DNA from: a bacterium
GTDB lineage: Bacteria > Actinomycetota > Acidimicrobiia > Spongiisociales > JAENVV01
Reading direction: 5' to 3'
DNA length: 64,000 bases
NCBI GenBank assembly: GCA_024641305.1
Contig: JAHEDI010000012.1
Location: 1 to 64,000 of the forward strand
Shown here: piece by piece, positions 25,420 to 33,991 of the stretch
Layout: every line of letters starts with the position of its first letter
How positions within the stretch are numbered: the stretch's first letter is position 1
Notes under the pieces: generated by a model
Database searches by the model: none
Seen by the model: the letters and a program-made list of their open reading frames with translations, nothing else
Told to the model about the DNA's origin: nothing
Made by a program: the position numbers and the translations under genes

Positions 25420-27425
25420 GTTTGAGTCGAATGTTGGATCCCACCTCGATCGCCATCGTCGGGTTGTCGGACAATGCCGAAAAGCACGGTGCCCGGGTCT
25501 TGCGCAACCTTCAAACGTTCGGCTTTCAGGGCCCGATCTATGGAGTTCATCCTCAAACTCCGTTTGTGGACGGCGTCACCATGGTTGCGGCAACCGGCGA
25601 TTTGCCCGCGGTTGACCTGGTGCTCTGCGCGATTCCGGCTGCTTCGGTTCCGGGAGCCGTTCGGGACTTGAAAGGTCCAGCGGTTGTCGTTGTGTTCAGT
25701 GGGGGTTTCAGCGAAGCTCAGGGTGACGGGGTAGCGCGTCAGACGGAGTTGGTCTCTGCCATCGCCCACAGCGGCGTCCGGATCCTGGGGCCGAACTCCG
25801 GCGGAGTTATTGCCCCAGCTCATGGCCTGGCAGCCAGCTTTCTCACATTTCTTGACCGTCCCTCCAATGAGATCAAGCCGGGACCCGTGGGGGTGGTCAG
25901 TCAATCTGGCGGCATCATGAGCTACCTCAACAATCTCGCCGCCGGACGCGGCGAAGGTATTGGCGCCTCGGTCTCGACCGGCAACGAAGCCGATCTGACC
26001 ATCGCCGATGCCATCTCGGCGGTCGCCGAGTTGGACGGGATCAAATCGATCGCCCTGATCGTCGAGACCATCCGGGATGGGGCCGCCTTCATCGAAGCGG
26101 TGACCGCTGCCCATGCCAGGGGAATCAGAGTGGCGGCTTGTCACCTTGGCCGGACCGAATCGAGCCGGCACATGCTCGCCACCCACACGGGAGCCCTTGC
26201 CACAAATCGGCGGGTGTTCGAGGGAGTCTGCCGTTCGTTGGGGATCGGTTTGGCTGACACCCCAGAGGAAGTCTTCGATGTTGCTGATGTCCTGGCCCGC
26301 ACCCCGGTGCTCAGTGGGCCTGGCGTCGGGATGGTCACCCATTCGGGAGGAGTGGCCATCCTGCTCTCGGACCTGTCCGACGCCAGGGGGTTGGCGCTGG
26401 CCCCGCCGGGTTCGGAGCTGAAAGAGAAAGTGGCTCCGTTCATGCAGTTGGGAGCCGTCAAGAACCCGCTGGATATGGGCGCGATCATCGGGGGACCATC
26501 CCGATTTGGTTCGGTGGTTGAAGCGTTCGGAATGGACGAAAGTTACGACATTGTGCTGGCGGTTTCGTCGGCTCATCCGCCCGCTCACACGCCCGAGCGG
26601 GTCGATTCGTTGCTCGCTATTGACTCGGTCCCGATTGTTCATCTGTGGATGGCAGGTGACCAGGTGACCGACAGCCTCGCCCGGCTCAGGGCCGAGGGCG
26701 CCGCCGTGGTGACCGACCCCCGAGCAGCCATCGCCGCTTTGGCCGGGGCCGTGGCGTTCTATGAGCGTGACGTCGGCCGGCCGATAGCCCGGCCCGGCTC
26801 GACACCCCAGAGGGTGCTGTCGGAACACGCTTCCAAGCATCTTCTCGGCGAGCGAGGGATTCCAGTGGTCGAAGGAGAACTTGTCACCGATCAGGGTGCC
26901 GCCGTGGATGCCTTCGAACGGTTCGGTGAGCGGGTGGTCGCCAAAGTGTCATCTCCTGACGTGCTTCATAAGGCTGAGATCGGGGCGATGCGGCTCAACC
27001 TGACCTCGGCTGAGTCTGTTGCGGATGCCTATGAGGAGGTTCTGTCGGCGGTTGACCGGGCGCGGCCCGATGCCCGTATCGAGGGAGTGCGAATCGAACG
27101 GCAGGTCTCGGCTGATGTCGAGGTATTCGTCTCAGCGTTCTTCGATCCGGTGTTCGGTCCGATGGTGGCCCTCGGCAGGGGGGGCTCCAGGGTCGAGGAA
27201 CAGGCTCATCTCGCCATGTCCCTTGCCCCGGTGAGCCTCGAATTCGCCGAACGACTGGTTGGCATCATTGATCACCTCGATCATGTGACGACCAGGTCGC
27301 TCGCCGACCTGGTCGTCGCCATCAGTGAGCTTCCAACCGGAACAGAGCCAGTGGAGGCTGAGATCAATCCGCTGGGATGGACAGGGTCATCGTGGGTGGC
27401 ACTCGACGCCGTGGTGCGAATCTAG
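25416..27425 (+). CDS. NDP-forming acyl-CoA synthetase (acetyl-CoA synthetase-like)
   Basis: A 669-residue fused enzyme. TTG at 25416 overlaps the MFS stop (TTGA) and has GGAGAGGG about ten bases upstream; the alternative ATG is 25431. The N-terminal half has a CoA-binding domain (IAIVGLSDNAEKHGARVLRNL) and the succinyl-CoA-ligase-like part (GVVSQSGGIMSYLNN, GNEADLTIADAI, ACHLGRTESSRHMLATHTGAL: catalytic His in this last stretch). The C-terminal ATP-grasp part follows (HLLGERGIPVVEGELV, VVAKVSSPDVLHKAEIGAMRLNL, PLGWTGSSWVALDAVVRI). It couples acyl-CoA formation to ATP (or GTP) hydrolysis or synthesis, and could conserve energy from the pathway's acyl-CoA product. Confidence 0.9.
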   Translation: MSLSRMLDPTSIAIVGLSDNAEKHGARVLRNLQTFGFQGPIYGVHPQTPFVDGVTMVAATGDLPAVDLVLCAIPAASVPGAVRDLKGPAVVVVFSGGFSEAQGDGVARQTELVSAIAHSGVRILGPNSGGVIAPAHGLAASFLTFLDRPSNEIKPGPVGVVSQSGGIMSYLNNLAAGRGEGIGASVSTGNEADLTIADAISAVAELDGIKSIALIVETIRDGAAFIEAVTAAHARGIRVAACHLGRTESSRHMLATHTGALATNRRVFEGVCRSLGIGLADTPEEVFDVADVLARTPVLSGPGVGMVTHSGGVAILLSDLSDARGLALAPPGSELKEKVAPFMQLGAVKNPLDMGAIIGGPSRFGSVVEAFGMDESYDIVLAVSSAHPPAHTPERVDSLLAIDSVPIVHLWMAGDQVTDSLARLRAEGAAVVTDPRAAIAALAGAVAFYERDVGRPIARPGSTPQRVLSEHASKHLLGERGIPVVEGELVTDQGAAVDAFERFGERVVAKVSSPDVLHKAEIGAMRLNLTSAESVADAYEEVLSAVDRARPDARIEGVRIERQVSADVEVFVSAFFDPVFGPMVALGRGGSRVEEQAHLAMSLAPVSLEFAERLVGIIDHLDHVTTRSLADLVVAISELPTGTEPVEAEINPLGWTGSSWVALDAVVRI

Positions 27426-27432
27426 CGAGACG

Positions 27433-28500
27433 TCAACCGAGGAGAATTGCCAGTTCGGCGTCCGTTGCTCCGGCTTCACCGAAGGCGGTCTCCAGCGATA
27501 GATAGGCCCCCCGCTGTCGGGCGGACTCGACGGCTCCTAGAACGACCCCCATCGCTCTCAGGCCGTCCCAGACGTCGACAGTCATCTCGCCCGTGCCCAG
27601 TGCGGCGGCGCCCAGTTCGTCCAGCTGATCTCTGAGCGGATCGCCTGCGTCGAGAGTCAGTCGTTCGGGGTCGGCGCCATCGATGTCGAGGAGGAGCTCG
27701 GAATGGTGATCGAATTCGGGTTTGGTCCACCAGGCATGATTGGCCGTGAACAGCAGGTTGCCTTTTGTGGTCAACAGATCGAGGGTGTAATTGCTTGGCG
27801 TTGACCAGTTGGTGCCTACCACCGAGGTTGCCCCGGAGGCGTGTGTCATGGTCACAACGGCCGTGTCCGGGATGTCCGGGCCGACCACTCCGTATGAAAA
27901 ACGAGCGTTGAGCCCCACGGCTGGTCCGACCAACGACAGGAGGGTGTCCACGGGATGGATGCCGACCTGGATGAGCACGCCTGCCTCCGAACCCTTCGCT
28001 GAGCGATGCCAGGCGTCGGGTTTCAAGGCTGCGCCGCGAGCATTCGAGAAATTGGCATAGGCGAGTCGAATTGTGCTGCCGTTGTGGGAGAGCCAGTCGG
28101 CGGCGGCTCGATGGCCGGCCAGGCGTCGTGGGTGGTGAGCCACTCCGAGTCCGATCCCGAATTGCTCTACCGCCCGGGCGAGCTTCAGTCCGGTGGTCAG
28201 GTCGACCGAGATAGGCTTGTCGACCAGGACCGGCTTCCCGGCGGCAAGGGTCGTCAGGGCCATGTCGACGTGGAGGTCATTCGGGGTCGAAACGACGACC
28301 GCCTGTACCTCCGGGTCGGCCAGGAGCGTTGCGAGGTCGGAGGAGTGGCGGTCGATACCGAACTCGGCTGCGAAGGCCGCTCGCCGGTCTTGGGACCGGG
28401 CCGCACAATGGACCAGTCGAACGGTGTCACTTCGAGCAGCTGCTCTCGCATGAGCTCCTGCCCACCGGCCGGTCCCGACGATTCCGATGCCGACGGTCAT
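27433..28500 (-). CDS. Gfo/Idh/MocA-family oxidoreductase (2)
   Basis: A 355-residue dehydrogenase. The N-terminal Rossmann motif is VGIGIVGTGRWAGAHARA, and the EKP position reads VLVDKPISV (DKP), which keeps the lysine. Positions around GVLIQVGIHPVDTLLSLVG supply the expected active-site His of this family. The ATG overlaps the IclR gene's stop by four bases, so the pair is an operon. It converges on the acyl-CoA synthetase gene with seven bases between stops. Confidence 0.88.
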   Translation of the reverse strand: MTVGIGIVGTGRWAGAHARAAARSDTVRLVHCAARSQDRRAAFAAEFGIDRHSSDLATLLADPEVQAVVVSTPNDLHVDMALTTLAAGKPVLVDKPISVDLTTGLKLARAVEQFGIGLGVAHHPRRLAGHRAAADWLSHNGSTIRLAYANFSNARGAALKPDAWHRSAKGSEAGVLIQVGIHPVDTLLSLVGPAVGLNARFSYGVVGPDIPDTAVVTMTHASGATSVVGTNWSTPSNYTLDLLTTKGNLLFTANHAWWTKPEFDHHSELLLDIDGADPERLTLDAGDPLRDQLDELGAAALGTGEMTVDVWDGLRAMGVVLGAVESARQRGAYLSLETAFGEAGATDAELAILLG

Positions 28501-29276
28501 CGGCGATGACCAAGGCGGGCCGATAGGGCGGCGGCCGCCGCCTTTACCCCGGCCCCGACGCGGTCAGGATCTGAGAAACGATCTACCGGGCTCGTATAGA
28601 CGACAGATCCGATGCAGGTCCCCGATTGGTCAAAGTATGGAGCGGCGACGGCGACGCCCCCCTCAACCCGTTCGCCCATGCTTACCGTGTAGCCACGCTC
28701 GGCGTCTGCCTCGGCCATGTCGAGAATCTTCTTTACTTCGGTGATTGTCTTGGCGGTCAACCTGGGAAGAGGTCCCCGACCCAGGCGCCGGGCGGCATCG
28801 ACTCGCGACATGCCAGCCAGGATAGCCCGGCCGGCAGCACCGGCGTGGAGCGGGACGGCCCGACCGAGGTCGGCGACATATCGCAGTGGCTTGGTGCTCT
28901 GCTCCTCGTATAGGAACACCGCTGAGTCTCCGTGAATCGCGCACACGTAGCACGTCTCGTCGAACTGTTTGACGAGGGTCACGAGAGCCGCATGGGCGGC
29001 GGCCGGAAGAGTATCGAGGGCTCCGAGCAGCCGGGCGATCTCAAACAGCCTCGGTCCCGGTTGGTACCCGGCCTCCACCCGTTCGACCACGCCAAGTTCG
29101 GAGAGCTGAAGGAGAATCCGGCTGACCGCGCTTCGATCGATGTCGATCGTTCGACCGAGTGAGCGGGGTCCGACTGGGCCGCCTTCGTCGACCAGGGCCT
29201 CAATGATCAGAATGGCGCGCTCAAGCATGGTGCGGCTCGGGGCAGGCTGGTCTGGTTCGGCGGCGGATTCGGGCAT
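28497..29276 (-). CDS. IclR-family transcriptional regulator
   Basis: The protein begins MPESAAEPDQPAPSRTMLER (259 residues). The in-frame region upstream to 29354 includes copy B of the inverted repeat, so the ATG at 29276 (or 29279) after GAGAGAG is preferred. The N-terminal winged helix (about 20-80: AILIIEALVDEGGPVGPRSLGRTIDIDRSAVSRILLQL) and the C-terminal effector domain (GAAGRAILAGMSR, GYTVSMGERVEGGVAVAAPYFDQSG) are typical of IclR. It is co-transcribed with the following dehydrogenase and probably senses an aromatic or sugar-acid type ligand. Confidence 0.9.
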   Translation of the reverse strand: MPESAAEPDQPAPSRTMLERAILIIEALVDEGGPVGPRSLGRTIDIDRSAVSRILLQLSELGVVERVEAGYQPGPRLFEIARLLGALDTLPAAAHAALVTLVKQFDETCYVCAIHGDSAVFLYEEQSTKPLRYVADLGRAVPLHAGAAGRAILAGMSRVDAARRLGRGPLPRLTAKTITEVKKILDMAEADAERGYTVSMGERVEGGVAVAAPYFDQSGTCIGSVVYTSPVDRFSDPDRVGAGVKAAAAALSARLGHRR

Positions 29277-29311
29277 CATCTCTCTCAGGTTTCGATCGAG
29301 CGTAGTCGCCC

Positions 29312-29361
29312 AAACGAGTGTGCATCCAGACTCGATAGTACGAACCGTAAGCACACTCGTC
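29312..29361. repeat. Dispersed inverted repeat, copy B
   Basis: ACGAGTGTGC (29314-29323) is the exact reverse complement of GCACACTCGT (29351-29360). The left side AAACGAGTGTGCATCCAGACTC (29312-29333) is identical to the reverse of copy A (4274-4295); the right side has diverged. It lies in the 98-base spacer between the end of the amidohydrolase gene (29375) and the start of the IclR gene (29276). Confidence 0.75.
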
Positions 29362-29374
29362 GGGGATGGTGGTA

Positions 29375-30379
29375 TCAGAGCGGGCGGAGGAAATCCTGGG
29401 CGTTTCCGCTCAAGACCCGGTTGCGGTCGGTCTCGGATAACTCGACGGCATCGACTCCGCCGACCGGGTCGGTTGAGGCCATGTCGAACGGATAGTCACT
29501 TCCGAGCACCACCTTGTTCCACCCGATTCTCCTGCCCAACAATTCAAGCGACAACGCGTCATGGGTAAGTGAATCGATCCAGAACCGGCCGAAGTATTCG
29601 CTGGGGGGAGTGTCCTTGATGAACTCCTTCGATTCGGTTCTTAGCGCCCAGCCATGATCCCATCTGCCTAGCTGGTATGGCGTGAAGCCGCCGCCATGAA
29701 CGAACCCGAACCGGAGGGTGGGATGGCGATCCATGACCCCGCCGAAGATGAGTCGGCCCATGGCAATTGTCGACTCGAGGGGGTTGCCGATGAAGTTCTG
29801 GAGGTAATACTTGGTGAGACGATCGATCCCGGCGATTGACCGCTGGTCAGGATGTAACCAGACCGGAAAGTTGTGGCGCTCGAGCGCGTCGAAGACCGGC
29901 CCGAATGAAGGGTGGTCGAGATCGGTGCCTGAAACGTTCGTCCCGATCTGAATACCACGGACCCGGGGAAAGACGCTCAATCGCTCGACTTCGGCCACCG
30001 AGGCCTCGATGTCCTGGAGGGGGAGCGTCCCGAACACCTGGAAACGATCAGGGCGACTGTCGCTGAGCGCCAGCAGGCCATCGTTTTGAATCCTGGCGAA
30101 GTCGATACCCACCTCGTTGGGCACGTGATAATGAAAGTTCGGTGGGGGAATGGCGATAACCTGGATGTCGACCCGCTGTTCGTCCATCTCCCGAAGCCGC
30201 ATCGTCGGGTCGAAGATGGCGTCGGGGAGCGGGCCAAGCCGTTCGCGGGCGGGATACTTCAACCACTGGCGACCGCCGTCGGCGATCAGAACCGGTCCGT
30301 GGTCAGGCTGAGCTGCCTGCATGGCTTTGAGCGCATCGGGAACGATGGCGTGCGCGTGCAGGTCGATCGTTTCTGGCAT
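29375..30379 (-). CDS. Amidohydrolase-2 family (ACMSD-like) enzyme 1
   Basis: A 334-residue TIM-barrel metalloenzyme. Motifs: IDLHAHAIVP (N-terminal HxH), WLHPDQ, FVHGGGFTPYQLGRWDH and VLGSDYPFDM (C-terminal Asp). These match the amino-carboxymuconate-semialdehyde decarboxylase group, which also includes gamma-resorcylate and 5-carboxyvanillate decarboxylases and oxalomesaconate hydratase, so decarboxylation or C-C/C-O hydrolysis of an unsaturated or aromatic acid is possible. ATG after AAGGAGAGACT; 21 bases after the TauD-like gene, third gene of the PrpD operon. Exact reaction unknown. Confidence 0.88.
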   Translation of the reverse strand: MPETIDLHAHAIVPDALKAMQAAQPDHGPVLIADGGRQWLKYPARERLGPLPDAIFDPTMRLREMDEQRVDIQVIAIPPPNFHYHVPNEVGIDFARIQNDGLLALSDSRPDRFQVFGTLPLQDIEASVAEVERLSVFPRVRGIQIGTNVSGTDLDHPSFGPVFDALERHNFPVWLHPDQRSIAGIDRLTKYYLQNFIGNPLESTIAMGRLIFGGVMDRHPTLRFGFVHGGGFTPYQLGRWDHGWALRTESKEFIKDTPPSEYFGRFWIDSLTHDALSLELLGRRIGWNKVVLGSDYPFDMASTDPVGGVDAVELSETDRNRVLSGNAQDFLRPL

Positions 30380-30400
30380 AGTCTCTCCTTGTTGGCTGCT

Positions 30401-31426
30401 TTAGGTTTCTGCTTTGGCGGGGATGCCGCCCATCTCGACGAACCGGTAGCGCTCGGCAAGAAGGGGAGACAGGGGGCGTCGTTTCTCTGGGGGATAGGCA
30501 ATCCATAACCGCAAAAGGTGCCGTTTTCGTTCGGGTTCTTCGTAATCTTCGAACTCGGAGCGGGCGTGCAACAGGACATGATTGTTGAGAAATTGCATGT
30601 CGCCTTCCTCAAACGACATCGCCAATCGCAGCTCGGGGCGGTTGGCGACTTCCTGAACGAAGTCGAGCGCTTCGTCCTGTGCGGGAGTGAGGGCGAACGC
30701 CGGGTTGTGCCTGACGACGGTCTTGAAGTATTGCCGTGACGTGAACCGCGACGTTACCAAACCGCCCGCCTCGCTGAACATCGGCGACTGATACCACCCG
30801 TCCTCACCGATCGGTTCCTCTCCCCGCCAGTCGAGATAGAACGGTTCATACAACACGTCAAGAAGGTCGGGTCGTTCGGCGAGAACGACATTGTGAACGG
30901 AATGGGCACTCACCAACATGCTCTCCCCGCCGGACTTGGAGGTCCGCAGGCAAAACAGGCCAAGGATGTCGACCGGAAGCTGGTCAGCATGAAAGTCAAG
31001 CTTGGCAGCGGTCTGGTACGCCCGGGCGGTCGGGTCGTCGAAGGATCGACCCTCATCGCGCACATGCCCGATGAGATGCCCGCGCGTGTTCTGCGAAATC
31101 GGGGTTCCCAAATGCATAGCGATCCCCCAGTAGATGAGGACGCACTCTTCGGTGGTGTATCGATCCCGCGGTAGTCCGCGAACCAACGCGAATCCCGGCC
31201 CGTTGGCCAGCGCATCTGGTATACGGGCCAGGAGTTCCGAAACGGTTGGAAGGGGGAACTGCTCTTTGGAGAATGGAATTTCGAGCCCGGCCGATTGCAC
31301 CGATCGTAGGGCGGCATCGATTTCTGAGACCATGTTCTCGTCGATCCGATGGATCCATGTATCGGTGTCTGCCAGGTCGGGCCCCAGCCAGGTGGCGGGA
31401 CCCGTGAGTGGGGTGCGGGACGTCAT
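30401..31426 (-). CDS. TauD/clavaminate-synthase-like dioxygenase
   Basis: A 341-residue Fe(II)/2-oxoglutarate-type enzyme. The facial triad is visible: HxD in AKLDFHADQLP (about residue 145) and a distal His in FLNNHVLLHARSEFED (about 281), with an Arg in RKRHLLRLWIA that would bind 2-oxoglutarate. It overlaps the PrpD-like gene by one base. The family hydroxylates or cleaves small carboxylated or sulfonated compounds. In this operon it probably performs an oxygen-dependent hydroxylation that feeds the downstream amidohydrolase. Confidence 0.88.
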   Translation of the reverse strand: MTSRTPLTGPATWLGPDLADTDTWIHRIDENMVSEIDAALRSVQSAGLEIPFSKEQFPLPTVSELLARIPDALANGPGFALVRGLPRDRYTTEECVLIYWGIAMHLGTPISQNTRGHLIGHVRDEGRSFDDPTARAYQTAAKLDFHADQLPVDILGLFCLRTSKSGGESMLVSAHSVHNVVLAERPDLLDVLYEPFYLDWRGEEPIGEDGWYQSPMFSEAGGLVTSRFTSRQYFKTVVRHNPAFALTPAQDEALDFVQEVANRPELRLAMSFEEGDMQFLNNHVLLHARSEFEDYEEPERKRHLLRLWIAYPPEKRRPLSPLLAERYRFVEMGGIPAKAET

Positions 31427-32805
31427 CAGGCCCTCCTCAGTGGTGCGACGAGATCATTGGTAGTGAGGTTCTCAAGGTTGTCGATAGCTGCGTACACGGC
31501 CTGGCGGGTGGTTTCGTCGTGGTTGGGGCTCAGTTCTGCGAATTTCGCCTGGACTTGTTCCATCGACATGGGGCGTTCCTTTTCGCCGAGCATGTGCTTG
31601 CTGTATAACTCGGTGACCTCTCCTCCGACGTCGATGGTGACCCGTCCTGGCCAGAACTCCGGGTGAATCGCATCGAGGTCATCGGCCTGGTGTACATCGG
31701 TGACCGACATGATTCGCTTGAACTCATCCGACAGCCCGCGCTCCAGAACGCCGGCGAAGTCGTCCATGCCGGCCTTTCGTTCCGTGATCGCCAGTGCGGC
31801 GGCGAAGGGGCCACTGAACTGGGCATCGACCGACGACGTCGGATTTCGTTTCGCTTCGATCGGAGATCCGCACAACTGCACGCCGTAGGTAGGCATGTCG
31901 ATGACGATCGAACGTACCTGAGTCGGATCAATGGGGTGGTCGTTGGTCATGCCGAGCAGGAGATCGAGTGTCTGGTGGGTATACCGGCACAATGAGTAAG
32001 GCTTGATCGCAACTTCCATCGTCTCAAAGCTCGACCCGAGCGTGGCCGTGGCGGCCTCCGGCTTGGGTCGAAGGGCGTAGCCCTGCAGAAACCCCTGGGT
32101 GCCTTCAAAGACCTCGGCAGCTCCGATGAACCCGGTACTGGCCAACGTGGCGGCGATAAAGCCGGCGTGGGGGGCCAACCCGGTGTGGGTGCGTTTGTTC
32201 CAGGCCCCGTTCAGTACGTATTGCATCGATCCGGCAGCCTGGGACCCGTTCAGTCCCATCGCGTTGACGATTTCACCGGCGCTTTGACCTCGCAACTTGG
32301 CAACGATCGCTGATGAGGAAAACGTTGCGCAAGTGCCGGTGGGATGAAACCCCATCTCGTGGGACGAGTGTGGTCCGAGAGCCATCGCCAGTCTGCAAGC
32401 GATCTCATATCCAACCACTACCGCGGCAATCAGGTCTTTGCCGGACGATCCGTTCTCTTCGCCGGCAGCCAGGGCAGTGTTGACAACCGACGAGCCGGCG
32501 TGGATGACTCCTTTGGCATGGTGGTTGTCGTAATCGAGGCTATGGCTGAACGACCCGTTGGCAAGGCTGGCCCATTCGGGGGCCATTTGCTCGCCGGTCA
32601 CCAGGACGGTCGCACCGGTTCCGGCCCGGTTCAGTTTACGAACCCCGGCCAGGATGGATGGCCCGGACTCAGACCACTCGTGCCCGCCGATGGCGTTGGC
32701 CATGATGTCGAGGATCAGTTTCTTCGTATGAGCCACCACTTCGGGGGGCAAGTCCTCATACGAGAGGCCGAGCGCGTAGTCGGCGTATTGCTCTGCAATG
32801 GTCAC
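31426..32805 (-). CDS. MmgE/PrpD-family protein
   Basis: A 459-residue protein starting at GTG with GGAGGAACCC upstream. MmgE/PrpD markers: N-terminal helical domain with KKLILDIMANAIGGHEWSESGP, then the central GYEIACRLAMALGPHSSHEMGFHPTGTCATF and the C-terminal domain with IVIDMPTYGVQL. Members include 2-methylcitrate dehydratase and cis-aconitate decarboxylase; the MGFHPTGTCATF block is the usual family signature. It may dehydrate or decarboxylate a tricarboxylic or C5-C7 dicarboxylic acid. It is first in an operon with TauD and amidohydrolase, opposite the enolase-superfamily gene, across operator-like site a. Confidence 0.9.
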   Translation of the reverse strand: MTIAEQYADYALGLSYEDLPPEVVAHTKKLILDIMANAIGGHEWSESGPSILAGVRKLNRAGTGATVLVTGEQMAPEWASLANGSFSHSLDYDNHHAKGVIHAGSSVVNTALAAGEENGSSGKDLIAAVVVGYEIACRLAMALGPHSSHEMGFHPTGTCATFSSSAIVAKLRGQSAGEIVNAMGLNGSQAAGSMQYVLNGAWNKRTHTGLAPHAGFIAATLASTGFIGAAEVFEGTQGFLQGYALRPKPEAATATLGSSFETMEVAIKPYSLCRYTHQTLDLLLGMTNDHPIDPTQVRSIVIDMPTYGVQLCGSPIEAKRNPTSSVDAQFSGPFAAALAITERKAGMDDFAGVLERGLSDEFKRIMSVTDVHQADDLDAIHPEFWPGRVTIDVGGEVTELYSKHMLGEKERPMSMEQVQAKFAELSPNHDETTRQAVYAAIDNLENLTTNDLVAPLRRA

Positions 32806-32838
32806 GGTGGGTTCCTCCGGCGGCGGCTAACCAGGTCC

Positions 32839-32852
32839 TATATTATGCAATA
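32839..32852 (+). promoter_or_regulatory. Operator-like site a
   Basis: TATATTATGCAATA lies inside a perfect 18-bp interrupted palindrome, CTATATT-ATGC-AATATAG (32838-32855). It is 33 bases upstream of the PrpD GTG (minus strand) and 36 bases upstream of the enolase-superfamily ATG (plus). It is the best copy of the seven-site motif. It could also overlap a -10 box (TATTAT), but no -35 box stands 17 bases upstream. Confidence 0.6.
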
Positions 32853-32887
32853 TAGATAATCCACCTCGTGCTCGGCGGAGGAGTCGT

Positions 32888-33991
32888 ATGAAAATCCGGA
32901 ATATTGAGGCGATTCCGGTCGAGGTGCCGGTCCGGCGACCGTTGAAAATGGCGGTCGCCACGGTCAATGTACGAACGTGCATCGTCGTCAGAGTGACCAC
33001 CGACGACGGAGTGATCGGCCTCGGCGAGAGCGTCCTGGCCAGGTACTTTTCGGGAGAGAGCCTTGCTTCGGCAACGGACCTCATCGCCAACGAGTACGCC
33101 CCGGTAATGACTGGTCGTGACCCGCGGAGACTGCACGAGCTACGAACACTGATGCGTCGGATCTCCGTGTACAACCATGGAGCGCGCGCCGCCGTGGAAA
33201 TGGCGCTCCACGATGTCGTGGCCAAGTCCGCAGGAATTCCACTGTACGAGTTTTATGGAGGACGGTCGCGAGATTCGGTTCCGACCATCTGGCATGTCTC
33301 GGGAGGTAGCGCCGGGGAGATGGCCGATGAGGCCAAGGTGGCCGTCGAAGAGGGGTATCCGTTGGTCAAAGTCAAGGTCGGCAAGGATGTCGACGCCGAC
33401 CTGGCCGCCACCTACGCAGTTCGTGAGGCCATCGGTGATGACGTGATGTTGTTACCGGATGCCAATCAGGGTTGGGATGTGACCGACGCTCTGCGATATG
33501 TGCGAGGCGTGGCCGATGCCGAACCAGGGTTCGTCGAACAACCGGTAGCCCGGTGGGATCTGATGGGCATGGCCGAACTGGTGCGCAAGAGTCCGGTCAC
33601 GATTGCCGGAGATGAGGGGATCTTCGATGCCCATGATCTGCACACCTACCTGGCAGTCGGAGCCGCCGGGGCGGTGGTCGCCAAGTTGATGAAAGCGGCC
33701 GGTCCAATCGGTGTCCAGGGGGTATTCGCAGTGGCTGACGCCGCCAGGATCGGCGTGCACTTTGCCGGCATGGCCGGACAGACCAGCATCTCGGCTGCTC
33801 ATGCCGCCCACCTTGCTCTGGCGGTTCCGAACCTCCGGTTTGGATCGGGAATTTCTCCGCAATACCTGGCTGATGATGTGTGTACCGAACGATTCTTGCC
33901 GATCGCCGGGCACTTCTTCCCGTCCGATGCCCCCGGCGTCGGTGTCGAGATCGATGAGGAGAAGCTCGCCCGTTTCCGAGTGGATCTGTGA
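32888..33991 (+). CDS. Mandelate racemase/muconate lactonizing enzyme (1)
   Basis: A 367-residue enolase-superfamily protein with a GGCGGAGGAG ribosome-binding site. The capping domain spans about 1-125. In the barrel, the catalytic Lys pair is in LVKVKVGK, metal ligands are in LPDANQGW (Asp), FVEQP (Glu) and AGDEGIF (Asp or Glu), and a second-side Lys lies in VVAKLMKAAG. The layout fits the muconate-lactonizing subgroup (racemases, epimerases, cycloisomerases). It probably acts on a hydroxy- or unsaturated acid. The next gene, a Gfo/Idh dehydrogenase, overlaps it by four bases. Confidence 0.9.
   Translation: MKIRNIEAIPVEVPVRRPLKMAVATVNVRTCIVVRVTTDDGVIGLGESVLARYFSGESLASATDLIANEYAPVMTGRDPRRLHELRTLMRRISVYNHGARAAVEMALHDVVAKSAGIPLYEFYGGRSRDSVPTIWHVSGGSAGEMADEAKVAVEEGYPLVKVKVGKDVDADLAATYAVREAIGDDVMLLPDANQGWDVTDALRYVRGVADAEPGFVEQPVARWDLMGMAELVRKSPVTIAGDEGIFDAHDLHTYLAVGAAGAVVAKLMKAAGPIGVQGVFAVADAARIGVHFAGMAGQTSISAAHAAHLALAVPNLRFGSGISPQYLADDVCTERFLPIAGHFFPSDAPGVGVEIDEEKLARFRVDL

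Noticed and set aside
25326..26840. A 504-codon open frame on the minus strand.
   Set aside because: It runs antisense through the acyl-CoA synthetase gene, whose protein has complete family motifs; the antisense product is Arg/Gly/His-rich without a recognisable domain.
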